DNA from: Rhizobium ecuadorense
GTDB lineage: Bacteria > Pseudomonadota > Alphaproteobacteria > Rhizobiales > Rhizobiaceae
Direction: 5' to 3'
Assembly: GCF_001187535.1 (NCBI RefSeq)
Contig: NZ_LFIO01001075.1
Span: 166,163 to 230,162 of the forward strand
Length of the DNA: 64,000 nucleotides
Positions 17,538-26,340 of the stretch are shown one piece after another; positions within the stretch are counted from its first letter, which is position 1, and each line of letters starts with the position of its first letter. The notes beneath the pieces are model-generated. The model was not told the DNA's origin. It searched no databases and worked only from the letters and a program-made list of their open reading frames with translations. The position numbers and the translations under genes were made by a program.

Positions 17538-19201
17538 AAAGAACAGGCGGGCAACTCATCGTCGAGGCGCTGAAGGCGAACGGCGTCAAGCGTCTGTCCT
17601 GCGTGCCGGGCGAGAGTTTCCTCGCCGTCCTCGACGCGCTGCGCGACAGCGAGATCGACGTCGTCGTCTGCCGCCAGGAGGGCGGGGCGGCAATGATGGC
17701 GGATTGCTGGGGCCGGCTGACCGGCGAACCCGGCATCTGCATGGTCACCCGCGGCCCCGGCGCCACCAACGCCTCCGCCGGCCTGCACATCGCCAAGCAG
17801 GATTCGATCCCGATGATCCTCTTCATCGGCCAGGTGCAGCGCGAAGCCCGCGAGCGCGAGGCCTTCCAGGAGGTCGAATTCCGCCGCGCCTTCACCGAAT
17901 TCGCCAAATGGGTGGGCGAGATCGACGATGCCGCCCGCATTCCCGAATTCGTCACTCGCGCCTTCGCGATCGCCACCTCCGGCCGCCCCGGCCCTGTCGT
18001 ACTGACGCTGCCGGAGGACATGCTGCGCGACGAGGTCGAGGCACCCCGCGCCAAGCGCTATGTCAGCGTCGAGGCCCATCCCGGTCGCCGCCAGATCGAC
18101 GATCTCTATATCAGACTGCTGAAGGCCGAGCGGCCGCTGGTGATCCTTGGCGGCACGCGCTGGGATGCCGATGCCGTCGCCGATTTCGCCATCTTCGCCG
18201 AGCGTTTCCAACTGCCGGTCGGCTGCTCCTTCCGCCGGCAGATGCTGTTTGATCATCTCCATCCCTCTTATGCCGGCGATGTCGGCATCGGCATCAATCC
18301 TGTTCTGGCCAAGGAGATCAAGGAGAGCGACCTGCTGATCCTGCTCGGCGGCCGCATGTCGGAAATGCCGTCCTCGTCCTATACGCTGATCGATATCCCC
18401 TACCCCCAGCAATCGCTGGTGCACGTCTATCCCGATCCTTCTGAACTCGGACGCGTCTACCGCCCGGATCTCGCGATCTGCGCCGCTCCTGCCGATTTCG
18501 TCGCGGCCCTTGCCGATCTCGAAGCGCCGGCCGAGCCGCATTGGGCGGAGCGCACTGAGCGCATGCACCAGGCCTATCTTTCCTGGTCGAAGCCGCCGGC
18601 GACAGGTCCTGGCGCCGTTCATATGGGACCGATCATGGAGTGGCTGGAAGCCAATACCGGACCGGAAACGATCTTCACCAACGGCGCCGGCAACTATGCC
18701 ACCTGGCTGCACCGCTTCCATCGTTTCCGCCGCTTCAATACTCAGGCCGCACCCACCTCAGGCTCGATGGGTTACGGCCTGCCGGCCGCAGTCGCCGCCA
18801 AGCAGCTTTTTCCCGAGCGCGAGGTCATCTGCTTTGCCGGCGACGGCTGTTTCCTGATGCACGGCCAGGAATTCGCCACTGCCATCCGCTACGGCCTGCC
18901 GATCATCGCAATCGTCGTCAACAACGGCATGTACGGCACGATCCGCATGCATCAGGAGCGCGAATATCCCGGCCGCGTCAGCAGCACCGACCTGACCAAC
19001 CCTGATTTCGCCGCCCTTGCCCGCGCCTATGGCGGCCATGGCGAGACGGTGGAAAGCACCGCGCAATTCGCCCCGGCCTTCGAGCGGGCGCGCGAAAGCG
19101 GCAAGCCCGCAATTATCGAAGTCAAACTCGATCCCGAGGCGATCACGCCGACACGCACGCTCTCGGAAATCGCGCAAACAAAAAAGCCGGTAAGTCCGTG
19201 A
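17534..19201 (+). CDS. Thiamine-pyrophosphate-dependent enzyme, acetolactate-synthase-like
   Basis: A 555-residue protein with the three-domain layout of the acetohydroxyacid synthase/decarboxylase superfamily. The catalytic Glu is Glu49 (CRQEGGAAMMA), followed by the GPGATN motif and a TPP motif GDG...NNG (FAGDGCFLMHG to VVNNGMYG) near residues 435-475. It overlaps the CoA-transferase stop by four bases. No separate small regulatory subunit gene is nearby, which argues against the biosynthetic ilvBN enzyme. Likely a 2-oxoacid or acyl-CoA decarboxylase/ligase in a catabolic pathway (inference). Confidence 0.83.
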   Translation: MKRTGGQLIVEALKANGVKRLSCVPGESFLAVLDALRDSEIDVVVCRQEGGAAMMADCWGRLTGEPGICMVTRGPGATNASAGLHIAKQDSIPMILFIGQVQREAREREAFQEVEFRRAFTEFAKWVGEIDDAARIPEFVTRAFAIATSGRPGPVVLTLPEDMLRDEVEAPRAKRYVSVEAHPGRRQIDDLYIRLLKAERPLVILGGTRWDADAVADFAIFAERFQLPVGCSFRRQMLFDHLHPSYAGDVGIGINPVLAKEIKESDLLILLGGRMSEMPSSSYTLIDIPYPQQSLVHVYPDPSELGRVYRPDLAICAAPADFVAALADLEAPAEPHWAERTERMHQAYLSWSKPPATGPGAVHMGPIMEWLEANTGPETIFTNGAGNYATWLHRFHRFRRFNTQAAPTSGSMGYGLPAAVAAKQLFPEREVICFAGDGCFLMHGQEFATAIRYGLPIIAIVVNNGMYGTIRMHQEREYPGRVSSTDLTNPDFAALARAYGGHGETVESTAQFAPAFERARESGKPAIIEVKLDPEAITPTRTLSEIAQTKKPVSP

Positions 19202-19222
19202 GTCCACGCACCTACCGGCTTT
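19183..19222 (-). terminator. Terminator for the ridA transcript, inside the 3' end of the convergent gene
   Basis: Ten-base stem AAAGCCGGTA/TACCGGCTTT with a 20-base loop. On the minus strand it is followed by TTTTTTG, as expected for ridA. It spans the stop codon of the plus-strand TPP-enzyme gene. Confidence 0.7.
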
Positions 19223-19243
19223 GATGCAGCGCTGCGGCGACGA

Positions 19244-19588
19244 TCAGTCGATGGCGGCCGTAACGATAAACTCGACCTTGTATTTCGGCGCAGCGAGCTT
19301 GGCTTCGCTGGTGGCGCGGGCGGGCGGATTGGCCGGATCGATCCAGGCTTCCCAAGCGGCGTTCATCTCGGCGAAATAAGCGATGTCGGAGAGATAGACG
19401 AGGGTCTGCAGGATCTTCGATTTGTTGCTGCCCGATGCAGCCAGCAGGCGGTCGACTTCGGCAAGCGAGGACTTGCACTGATCGGTGACGCTTTCGCCCT
19501 CGCCGACCTGGCCTGCGAGATAGACCGTGTTGCCGTGAATGACGGCGCCGCTCATGCGCGCGCCGACGTCGATACGCTTAATGCTCAT
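19244..19588 (-). CDS. RidA family protein (enamine/imine deaminase)
   Basis: A 114-residue YjgF/YER057c/UK114 protein; the class hydrolyses reactive 2-aminoacrylate-type enamines formed by PLP enzymes. The family core GNTVYLAGQVGEG, the KILQTLVYLSD stretch and the C-terminal PARATSEAKLAAPKYKVEFIVTA are visible. The usual catalytic Arg fits the Arg in PARAT. AGGAG lies six bases before the ATG at 19588; an adjacent ATG at 19591 is closer to it. Confidence 0.88.
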   Translation of the reverse strand: MSIKRIDVGARMSGAVIHGNTVYLAGQVGEGESVTDQCKSSLAEVDRLLAASGSNKSKILQTLVYLSDIAYFAEMNAAWEAWIDPANPPARATSEAKLAAPKYKVEFIVTAAID

Positions 19589-19661
19589 CATAGTCTCCTG
19601 AGTGAATGGAAGGTGGCGGCGCTGCGGTGCAGCGCCGGAAAATCGGCAGCCGGACGGGACC

Positions 19662-20000
19662 TTAGCTGCGGATATGGTGGGTCTTCTGGTAGATCGCCGT
19701 CGAGCGGGCGCCGGAGCGGCAATAGCCGAGCATCGGCCGCGGGAATTCGTCGAGCGCATCGACCATACCCTGCACGGCTTCCTCGGTCACGCCCATCGGG
19801 CCGACAGGCACATGGGCGATATCGAGATCGAGCTCCTTGGCGCGCGCCTCAATGACAGAGAACGACGTCTGATCGGGGCTTTCATGATCCGGGCGGTGGC
19901 AGACGATCGATTTGAACCCCAGCGCCTTGATCTCGTCGAGGTCCTCGGGCGTGATCTGACCCGAAACCGAATATTCATCGTCGATCTGGCGAATATCCAT
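19662..20000 (-). CDS. TIGR01244/DUF442 family phosphatase-like or sulfurtransferase-like protein
   Basis: A 112-residue small protein with a phosphatase-like active-site loop CRSGARS (Cys94) and the GFKSIVCHRPDHE N-terminal motif of the DUF442 family. The family is associated with sulfide/persulfide metabolism (Blh-type domains), but the stand-alone version is of uncertain function. GAGGAG precedes the ATG. It lies 73 bp upstream of ridA on the same strand. Confidence 0.78.
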   Translation of the reverse strand: MDIRQIDDEYSVSGQITPEDLDEIKALGFKSIVCHRPDHESPDQTSFSVIEARAKELDLDIAHVPVGPMGVTEEAVQGMVDALDEFPRPMLGYCRSGARSTAIYQKTHHIRS

Positions 20001-20071
20001 CGTCCTGTCTCCTCAAAAATGGTGGGCTGAAGGTCTACGACGCAGCTTGGCAAGCGTCAACAACCCTTCGC

Positions 20072-20911
20072 TCACAGGAAGGCAAAGCTCAGCCCATAGC
20101 TGCGGCTCTCGCCTGATGCCAGCATGTTGAATTCGCCGGCCGCCTGAAGCTCGTCGCGCGTGACCCAGCGATGCGAAACCGGCTCGATGCCGATAATATG
20201 GGCCGGCGCCTTCTGGTTCCGCCAGACCTGCAGATAGGGCAGCGTATCGGCGCGGAAGCGCACGCGGAGCGTCCTGCCGCCGATCGCGGCAATCGGCCCG
20301 AGGCGGATTTCCGCCAGGCCCTCCTCCGTTGCCGGCGCCGGCACGCAGAAGATGCTGCCCGGCTCCTCGCCGAACGTCCAGGGGAAACCGCCATTCTCCA
20401 ACATCGGTCCTTCCAGCCGCGTGCCCTCGTCCAGCCATTTGCCGCCGGTGTTCATGTGATACATCAGGAAGGTCGGCACCGCCTGATCGCTGGTATTGAC
20501 GACCCGGTCGTCGAGCCGCACCTCGCCGGTCGCCCCATCGATCCGCCACAGCCGCTCGATGCGCTGCGGCAGTCCCTCGACGGTGATAATGTCGATATCG
20601 GCGCGGCATTCGGCATTGCCGTTCTCGTATTTCGTCCACAGCACCTTGGCCGCATGGCCGGAGGCCGATCCGTGCAGCGGATAGACCTTGCCGTCGGTCC
20701 GCCCGGCGATCGGCTGGCGGTGGCGGATATGGTCCGGCCCGCAGGTGAACAGGAAGCCTTCGAGCGAGTGATCGATTCGCGGGTCGCCATCGTCGGGAAT
20801 GGCGCGCTTCGGCGCGATATCGACGCCTTCGACGATGCAGCCGCCGATATCCAGCACCGATGTTTCATCGAGCATCAGGCGCGGCCCGCTTGCAGCGGCA
20901 AATTCGATCAT
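20072..20911 (-). CDS. DUF4432 / aldose-1-epimerase-like protein
   Basis: A 279-residue protein with the galactose-mutarotase-like beta-sandwich pattern: YPLHGSASG, then HMNTGG and a C-terminal EPVSHRW segment. Most likely a sugar mutarotase or sugar-binding protein in the cytosol; the substrate is unknown. GAGGAG precedes the ATG. First gene of a possible three-gene unit with the DUF442 protein and RidA (gaps about 70 bp), though the functions do not obviously connect. Confidence 0.72.
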   Translation of the reverse strand: MIEFAAASGPRLMLDETSVLDIGGCIVEGVDIAPKRAIPDDGDPRIDHSLEGFLFTCGPDHIRHRQPIAGRTDGKVYPLHGSASGHAAKVLWTKYENGNAECRADIDIITVEGLPQRIERLWRIDGATGEVRLDDRVVNTSDQAVPTFLMYHMNTGGKWLDEGTRLEGPMLENGGFPWTFGEEPGSIFCVPAPATEEGLAEIRLGPIAAIGGRTLRVRFRADTLPYLQVWRNQKAPAHIIGIEPVSHRWVTRDELQAAGEFNMLASGESRSYGLSFAFL

Positions 20912-21166
20912 CGCAGTCTCCTCAGGGGCTTATCGGCCGAGTAGCGTTAGATTTTGCGCCGTCTTTCGTCAATCGAACCCTTTTCCTCTCTTGCGCTTTT
21001 GCCGCAACCATGGATTTTGCGGAACTGACACGGAGACGCAAACGTTTATGCGTAAAAGGAAATCTTAGTGATTTTCATATTTTGTTCAGCACGGTTTCAT
21101 AAATTCCACACTAGCGTCAAAATTCGCAGGTGTGTGTCGGCCCAGTCCCTGTTCGAGGTGTGAGAC

Positions 21167-22567
21167 GTGAATCGCTTTTTGAAGTCGGCATTTTCGCTTG
21201 CGGCCGTGCTGGCAGCCATCGCGGCTGCAGCACCGCAGGCAAGCGCGCAGCAGTTCCGCGACCGCCGCCAGAGCGATGTCGTGCTGGTGACGCCGAACGG
21301 CGAAATCCTCGACTATGTCCCGCGCGGCTATATCTACGCCCGCGACCGCAGCGGCAACCGCGTGCTGATCGACGACTACGGCAATGTCGTCGCCACCGAG
21401 ATGCGCGCCCGCGGCTATTATCCGCCGCGGCCCGGCCCGAGCGAGGTCAATGCAGACCAGAACGGCAACGATCCCTATTATGCCGACGACAACACCTCTG
21501 GCGACACGCGTTATTCCGAGCGCGGCGCGGTCACCGGCGGCATCCCGCGCGATGCGGCGATCGAACGCCAGCCGCTCGACGGCCAAGCCTATCCCGAGGA
21601 CAACAGCATCGGCAATCCGCAGCCCGGCGACGACTATGCCTCGATCGATCCCGATCAGCAGCTCCCGCCTGCCGACGCGCCCAAGGCCGCGCCTGATGAA
21701 CCCGTCATCACACTGAAAAACAAGTCGAAGCCGGAGATCGTTGCGCTGCAGGTCTTCCTCGACCGCGCCGGCATCTCGCCCGGTGTCATCGACGGCCATA
21801 TGGGCTCGAACGTCACCAAGTCGGTCTATGCCTATGACCAGATGACCGGCTCCAAACTCGACCCGAACGACACCGACGCCATTCTGGAAGAGCTGCGCAT
21901 GAACGGCGGCCTGCCGGTCGTCAGCTACACGATCACGCCGGCCGATGCCGCCGGCCCCTACGTCGCCGAGATCCCGGAAGACTATTCGCATAAGGCGCTG
22001 CTGCCGTCGCTGGCCTTTACCTCGACCACCGAAATGCTGGCCGAGCGCTTCCACATGGACGAGGCCTTCCTCAAGGAGATGAACCCGGGCGCCGATTTCA
22101 GCGTTGCCGGCACCGTCATCAAGGTCGTCAATCCGGGCGAGCCGAAAAGCGGCGAGGTTGCCCGCATCATCGCCGACAAGGGCCGCAAGCAGGTCTTTGC
22201 CTATGATAACGCCGGCAATCTCATTGCCGCCTATCCGGCATCGATCGGCTCCACCGACACACCCTCGCCGTCGGGCACCGTGACGGTCGAGCGCGTCGCG
22301 TTCAATCCCGGCTATACCTACAATCCGAAGATCAATTTCCAGCAGGGCGCCAACGACAAGATTCTCAACATTCCGCCAGGCCCGAACGGCCCCGTCGGCA
22401 CCGTTTGGATGGCGCTCTCCAAGCCGACCTACGGCATCCACGGCACGCCCGAGCCCTCCAAGATCGGCCGCACCCAGAGCCACGGCTGCATCCGCCTCAC
22501 CAATTGGGACGCGACCGAGCTTGCCAAGATGGTCAAGCCGGGGGTGACGGTCGAATTCGTCGATTGA
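21167..22567 (+). CDS. L,D-transpeptidase (YkuD domain)
   Basis: A 466-residue periplasmic enzyme that forms 3-3 peptidoglycan cross-links or anchors protein to peptidoglycan. Signal peptide cut near ASAQQ (residue 27), a Pro/Asp-rich linker, a peptidoglycan-binding-like region around 185-240, and a YkuD domain at about 320-466 with active-site SHGCIRL (Cys441). The GTG start has GAGGTG upstream. 3-3 cross-links are abundant in Rhizobiales walls (established). A strong terminator follows. Confidence 0.9.
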   Translation: MNRFLKSAFSLAAVLAAIAAAAPQASAQQFRDRRQSDVVLVTPNGEILDYVPRGYIYARDRSGNRVLIDDYGNVVATEMRARGYYPPRPGPSEVNADQNGNDPYYADDNTSGDTRYSERGAVTGGIPRDAAIERQPLDGQAYPEDNSIGNPQPGDDYASIDPDQQLPPADAPKAAPDEPVITLKNKSKPEIVALQVFLDRAGISPGVIDGHMGSNVTKSVYAYDQMTGSKLDPNDTDAILEELRMNGGLPVVSYTITPADAAGPYVAEIPEDYSHKALLPSLAFTSTTEMLAERFHMDEAFLKEMNPGADFSVAGTVIKVVNPGEPKSGEVARIIADKGRKQVFAYDNAGNLIAAYPASIGSTDTPSPSGTVTVERVAFNPGYTYNPKINFQQGANDKILNIPPGPNGPVGTVWMALSKPTYGIHGTPEPSKIGRTQSHGCIRLTNWDATELAKMVKPGVTVEFVD

Positions 22568-22615
22568 TCGGAATGCGTCTCCAGGCGGAATGAAGCCTGG
22601 TGAGGAACCATATCG

Positions 22616-22663
22616 AAGGGCCGGGATCGACCGCAGCGCGGTCGATCCCGGCCCTTCCTTTTT
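22616..22663 (+). terminator. Strong rho-independent terminator
   Basis: Perfect 17-base stem (22616-22632 with 22640-22656), seven-base loop and a T-rich tail after the L,D-transpeptidase gene. Confidence 0.93.
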
Positions 22664-22752
22664 GACACAACAATCTAGCGGGAGCCGCTGCGGCAGTTCA
22701 AATTTGCTTCCCCCGTTTCAAAGTTTGGAACCTGAAAGCGCGCAAAAAGACA

Positions 22753-22770
22753 TTAAATCTGTAGATTTAA
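22753..22770. promoter_or_regulatory. AT-rich palindrome, possible operator
   Basis: TTAAATCT-GT-AGATTTAA, eight-base arms with a two-base centre, ending 24 bp before the ABC binding-protein ATG. The position suits a repressor or activator site, or a 5' UTR hairpin. Confidence 0.5.
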
Positions 22771-22794
22771 CAAAATAACAATTTTGGAGGTTGT

Positions 22795-23766
22795 ATGAAA
22801 TCGTTTGTTCGCCTGGCTTTGAGCCTGTTTGCGGGTTTGGTCGCAGTCGGCACGGGGGCGCGGGCTGCCGATATCTCGGAAATTCGCGTGGACTGGGCGA
22901 CCTACAACCCGGTCAGCCTTATCCTGAAGGATGAAGGCATCCTGGAAAAGGAATTCGAAAAGGATGGGATCAAGATAACCTGGGTCCAGTCCGCAGGCTC
23001 AAACAAAGCCCTCGAATTTCTGAATGCCGGTTCTCTCGACTTCGGCTCGACCGCCGGTGCCGCCGCTTTGATCGGTCGCGTCAACGGCAATCCGATCAAA
23101 TCCATCTACGTCTATTCGCGTCCGGAATGGACCGCGCTGGTAACACGCAAGGATACCGGCATAGCCAAGGTCGAGGACCTCAAGGGCAAGTCCATCGCCG
23201 TGACGCGCGGCACCGATCCGCACATTTTCCTGGTTCGCGCGCTTGCCGATGCGGGTCTCACTGAAAAGGACGTGTCGCTCGTCCTGCTCCAGCATGCCGA
23301 CGGCCGCCTTGCATTGAAGCGCGGTGACGTCGATGCCTGGGCCGGCCTCGATCCGATCATGGCCTCCGCCGAGATCGAAGACGGCGATGTGCTCTTCTAT
23401 CGCAAGCCGGAAAACAACAGCTGGGGCGTTCTCAACGTGCGCGAGGAGTTTGCCGCCGCGCATCCCGATATCGTCAAACGCGTTCTTGCCTCCTACGAGA
23501 AGGCCCGCACCGAAGCTCTGAAAGACCCGGCCAAGCTGAAAGCCGCCCTCGTTGCCGCCACCAAGCTGCCCGATAGCGTGATCGAGCGCCAGTTGGAGCG
23601 CACTAACCTCGGCTATTCCGTGATCGGCGATGCCCAGCGCGAAACGATCGAGGCTGCGGGTCTTGCTCTTCAGAAGGCGGAGGTCATCAAAGCCGACGTC
23701 GATGTCAAACAGACCGTGTCGGCGCTGATCGACCCCAGCTATGCCTCCGCAGCGCTGGGCCAATAA
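22795..23766 (+). CDS. ABC transporter substrate-binding protein, sulfonate/taurine/nitrate type
   Basis: A 323-residue periplasmic protein of the SsuA/NrtA/TauA class. Signal peptide cut near GARAAD (residue 25), then IRVDWATYNP, LDFGSTAGAAALI and GKSIAVTRGTDPH, which are typical ligand-pocket segments. GGAGG precedes the ATG. First gene of a three-gene importer with the permease at 23849 and the ATPase at 24690. Aliphatic sulfonate is the commonest substrate for this branch, but taurine, nitrate or cyanate relatives cannot be excluded. Confidence 0.85.
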   Translation: MKSFVRLALSLFAGLVAVGTGARAADISEIRVDWATYNPVSLILKDEGILEKEFEKDGIKITWVQSAGSNKALEFLNAGSLDFGSTAGAAALIGRVNGNPIKSIYVYSRPEWTALVTRKDTGIAKVEDLKGKSIAVTRGTDPHIFLVRALADAGLTEKDVSLVLLQHADGRLALKRGDVDAWAGLDPIMASAEIEDGDVLFYRKPENNSWGVLNVREEFAAAHPDIVKRVLASYEKARTEALKDPAKLKAALVAATKLPDSVIERQLERTNLGYSVIGDAQRETIEAAGLALQKAEVIKADVDVKQTVSALIDPSYASAALGQ

Positions 23767-23783
23767 AGCCATCATGCAGGTCG

Positions 23784-23808
23784 CCCGGAAGTGTGCAGCG
23801 GTTCCGGG
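23784..23808 (+). other. Intercistronic hairpin between binding-protein and permease genes
   Basis: CCCGGAA/TTCCGGG stem with an 11-base loop and no T tract. It lies in the 82-bp gap after the binding-protein gene and may protect or attenuate the transcript. Confidence 0.5.
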
Positions 23809-23848
23809 AGAACGACATGCATCAAAACGAAAAACTAAAGGCATTCCC

Positions 23849-24688
23849 ATGTCGTTGGTGGACATCGCGCTGTCATGGCACAACACCGAAACCACAAAGG
23901 AGACCCGGCAGCGCCGGGTCTCGCCTTTCGATCATCCGATCGTTGGGATGGTGTTTCCGGTTGCGCTGTTTGCCGCCTGGGAGATCCTCGTCCGCACGGG
24001 AGTGGTCGGGGGTCGTCTGATGCCTCCGCCCTCGAAAATTCTCTATACGGTCTATACGCTGGCGGCATCGGGAGATCTGACAACGCATGTCGGTGCGACG
24101 CTGCGCAGAGTGGCGATCGGTTTTGCCTTCGGGTCCCTGGCGGGGACTGCGCTCGGGGCCCTGACCGGCTACTCCAGATTGCTCGCACGCCTGCTCGATC
24201 CGACCCTGCAGGCCCTCAGAGCCATTCCGTCGATTGCCTGGGTGCCGCTGTTCATCCTGTGGTTCGGTATTTTCGAAGCCTCCAAAGTCGCCTTGATCGG
24301 CGTCGGCGTCTTCTTCCCGGTCTATCTCGGGGTCCATGGCGCCGTCGTCGGCGTTGACAGGCGCATCGTCGAGGTCGGCCGCGTCTTCCGGCTGTCCGGC
24401 TTCGACCTCGTTCGCCTGATCCTGCTGCCGGCAGTTCTACCCGACTATATCCTTGCCCTGCGCGCTGGCCTGGGTCTCGGTTGGATGTTCGTCGTCGCGG
24501 CGGAATTCATGGGCGCGTCGGAGGGCCTGGGCTATCTCCTGGTGGACGGTCAGCAGCTCGGAAAGCCGGATCAGATCCTTGCCGCTATCTTGATCTTTGC
24601 CATTGTCGGCAAGGCGACCGACAGCCTGCTTCTGATCGCAACGGCGCCATTTCTGCGCTGGCGTGACAGCCATGCGGGCGGGATCTGA
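23849..24688 (+). CDS. ABC transporter permease, SsuC/TauC type
   Basis: A 279-residue inner-membrane permease with about six helices and the BPD_transp_1 coupling loop (EVGRVFRLSGFDLVRLILLPAVLPD). Pairs with the upstream binding protein and downstream ATPase. The ATG at 23849 has AAAGG upstream; the frame opens earlier but overlaps the binding-protein gene. Confidence 0.87.
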   Translation: MSLVDIALSWHNTETTKETRQRRVSPFDHPIVGMVFPVALFAAWEILVRTGVVGGRLMPPPSKILYTVYTLAASGDLTTHVGATLRRVAIGFAFGSLAGTALGALTGYSRLLARLLDPTLQALRAIPSIAWVPLFILWFGIFEASKVALIGVGVFFPVYLGVHGAVVGVDRRIVEVGRVFRLSGFDLVRLILLPAVLPDYILALRAGLGLGWMFVVAAEFMGASEGLGYLLVDGQQLGKPDQILAAILIFAIVGKATDSLLLIATAPFLRWRDSHAGGI

Positions 24689-24689
24689 C

Positions 24690-25445
24690 ATGCTCGATAT
24701 CCGCTCTCTCTCCAAGATTTATCCCAACGGAACGCATGCGCTGCAAGATTTCTCCCTGAAGGTCGGAAAGGGGGAACTGATCGCAGTCATCGGCGGGTCG
24801 GGCTGCGGCAAGAGCACTCTTCTGCGGTTGTTATCGGGCCTGGAGGCGCCCACCCAAGGCGAGATCAGCCTGGAGGGACAGCGGCTGACGGAGCCGGACG
24901 CGCTCGTGAATATCGTCTTCCAGGAGCCCCGGCTTTTTCCCTGGCTGACGGTCGCGGGTAATATCGGTTTCGGCCTGCGTCATCTGGCAAGCGGCGAACG
25001 CGAAAAGCAGGTATCGGCAGCCCTGGAGAAGATCGGCCTTGCCGGCTATGAGAACCGCTGGATCAAGGAATTGTCCGGCGGGCAGGCTCAGCGTGTGGCC
25101 TTGGCGCGCGCGCTCGTAACGAAACCGTCCGTGCTTCTATTGGACGAGCCCTTCTCAGCACTCGATGCGATGACGCGCGCTGAACTCCAGGATCATCTGA
25201 TCGATCTCTGGCGTTTGAATGCCACGACGATGCTGCTGGTCACCCACGATATCGAAGAGGCTGCTTTTCTCGCCGATCGCGTCGTCGTGATGTGCCCTTG
25301 GCCGGGCCGCATTCTCGAAGTGGTCGATGTCGGCTTGCCCCGGCAACGCAATCGCATGTCGGACGAATTGGCCGGAGTCAAAAGACGTCTTTCCGACCTT
25401 CTGGCGCATTCTCTCAATAATGGCGTCCGCACCGCAAGCCCCTGA
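24690..25445 (+). CDS. ABC transporter ATP-binding protein, SsuB/TauB type
   Basis: A 251-residue ATPase with Walker A GGSGCGKST, a Q-loop in VFQEPRLFPW, signature LSGGQAQR and Walker B LLLDEPFSALD, then the switch His in VTHDIEEA. The VFQEPRLFPWLTV stretch is characteristic of sulfonate/nitrate ATPases. The start is taken at 24690, one base after the permease stop; an ATG at 24672 is the alternative. Confidence 0.87.
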   Translation: MLDIRSLSKIYPNGTHALQDFSLKVGKGELIAVIGGSGCGKSTLLRLLSGLEAPTQGEISLEGQRLTEPDALVNIVFQEPRLFPWLTVAGNIGFGLRHLASGEREKQVSAALEKIGLAGYENRWIKELSGGQAQRVALARALVTKPSVLLLDEPFSALDAMTRAELQDHLIDLWRLNATTMLLVTHDIEEAAFLADRVVVMCPWPGRILEVVDVGLPRQRNRMSDELAGVKRRLSDLLAHSLNNGVRTASP

Positions 25446-25447
25446 AA

Positions 25448-25483
25448 ACGAAATGCGTCGCTGGCGAACCGGACGCATTTCGT
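25448..25483. terminator. Hairpin between convergent genes
   Basis: Twelve-base perfect stem ACGAAATGCGTC/GACGCATTTCGT with a 12-base loop, between the ABC ATPase gene and the convergent ParA gene. It lacks a clear T tract, so termination may be partial. Confidence 0.55.
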
Positions 25484-25501
25484 CTGAGGATGCGGAACCT
25501 G

Positions 25502-26200
25502 TCAGGCCGCCGTCGCCATCCGGGGCGATGCCGTCAGCCTGACCGGCAGTTTGCTCATTATTTCCTCGGCGAAACAGGTGGCGTTCTCGCGCGCCTTGTC
25601 GAGATTGCTGACGCGTGTGGGATCGATCGTGTGCAATGTGCCGCCACAGTCGAAGATGTCGCGGAAGGCGGAGCGCTCGATGATCGCGGTATCCAGCACC
25701 GGCACGTGCCGCTCGCTGAGCAGCGACTTGACGAGCTGCAGCGCCCTTGTCGTCACCATCGAGTTGACGCGGGTCAGCACCACCGAATGACCGATCTTGA
25801 TGCCGGCCTTCTCGTCCAGATATTGCAGCAGTTCCAGCACCTGTGCACCGCCGCGCGCATCCATCGCACAGCCCTGGATCGGGATCAGCACATGGTCGGA
25901 AAGGCCGACGGCGGTGGCAAGCAGCGGATTGCGCGCGCCCGGCAGGTCGACGATGAAATAATCGGTATTGTGCTTGTTCTCGCTGATATGCAGCGGCAGC
26001 GAGGCGGTGGTCACGAAATCGATCACCGAAACATTGGGCACATGACCTGAGATCTCGTGCCAGCGCGAAATCCAGTGCTGCGGATCGGCGTCGAGAATGG
26101 TGACACGGTAACCCTTGCGGGCAAGCTCGGTGGCGAGCAGGAGAACAGCGGTGGTCTTGCCGGCGCCGCCCTTGGTGTTTGCGAATGTGATGACAGGCAT
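25502..26200 (-). CDS. Orphan ParA/MinD-type ATPase
   Basis: A 232-residue deviant-Walker ATPase: residues about 8-16 KGGAGKTTA carry the signature Lys, followed by ILDADPQ and IVDLPG. ParA proteins form ATP-dependent dimers that position DNA or protein cargo. No parB gene lies next to it and it ends in a generic C-terminus, so it is probably not the chromosomal partition ParA; cargo such as a chemotaxis cluster or a polar complex is possible (inference). GAGGA precedes the ATG at 26200. Confidence 0.85.
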   Translation of the reverse strand: MPVITFANTKGGAGKTTAVLLLATELARKGYRVTILDADPQHWISRWHEISGHVPNVSVIDFVTTASLPLHISENKHNTDYFIVDLPGARNPLLATAVGLSDHVLIPIQGCAMDARGGAQVLELLQYLDEKAGIKIGHSVVLTRVNSMVTTRALQLVKSLLSERHVPVLDTAIIERSAFRDIFDCGGTLHTIDPTRVSNLDKARENATCFAEEIMSKLPVRLTASPRMATAA

Positions 26201-26340
26201 GGTCAGTCCTCGGAAGGAAATGGTGCGAGCCGGAATCGCTCTTTTACGCACCATCGGAGCATCGTGCGGTTAATCCATCCTTTCTAATCATGGTTAACAA
26301 ATTCCAAACACGCGCGCCGAAATTGCAGCCGGTATTTTTC

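Noticed and set aside
17534..19201. Assignment as oxalyl-CoA decarboxylase (oxc)
   Set aside because: The CoA-transferase neighbour invites it, but the motifs around the catalytic Glu and middle domain do not match the oxc pattern I know. Left as a generic TPP enzyme.
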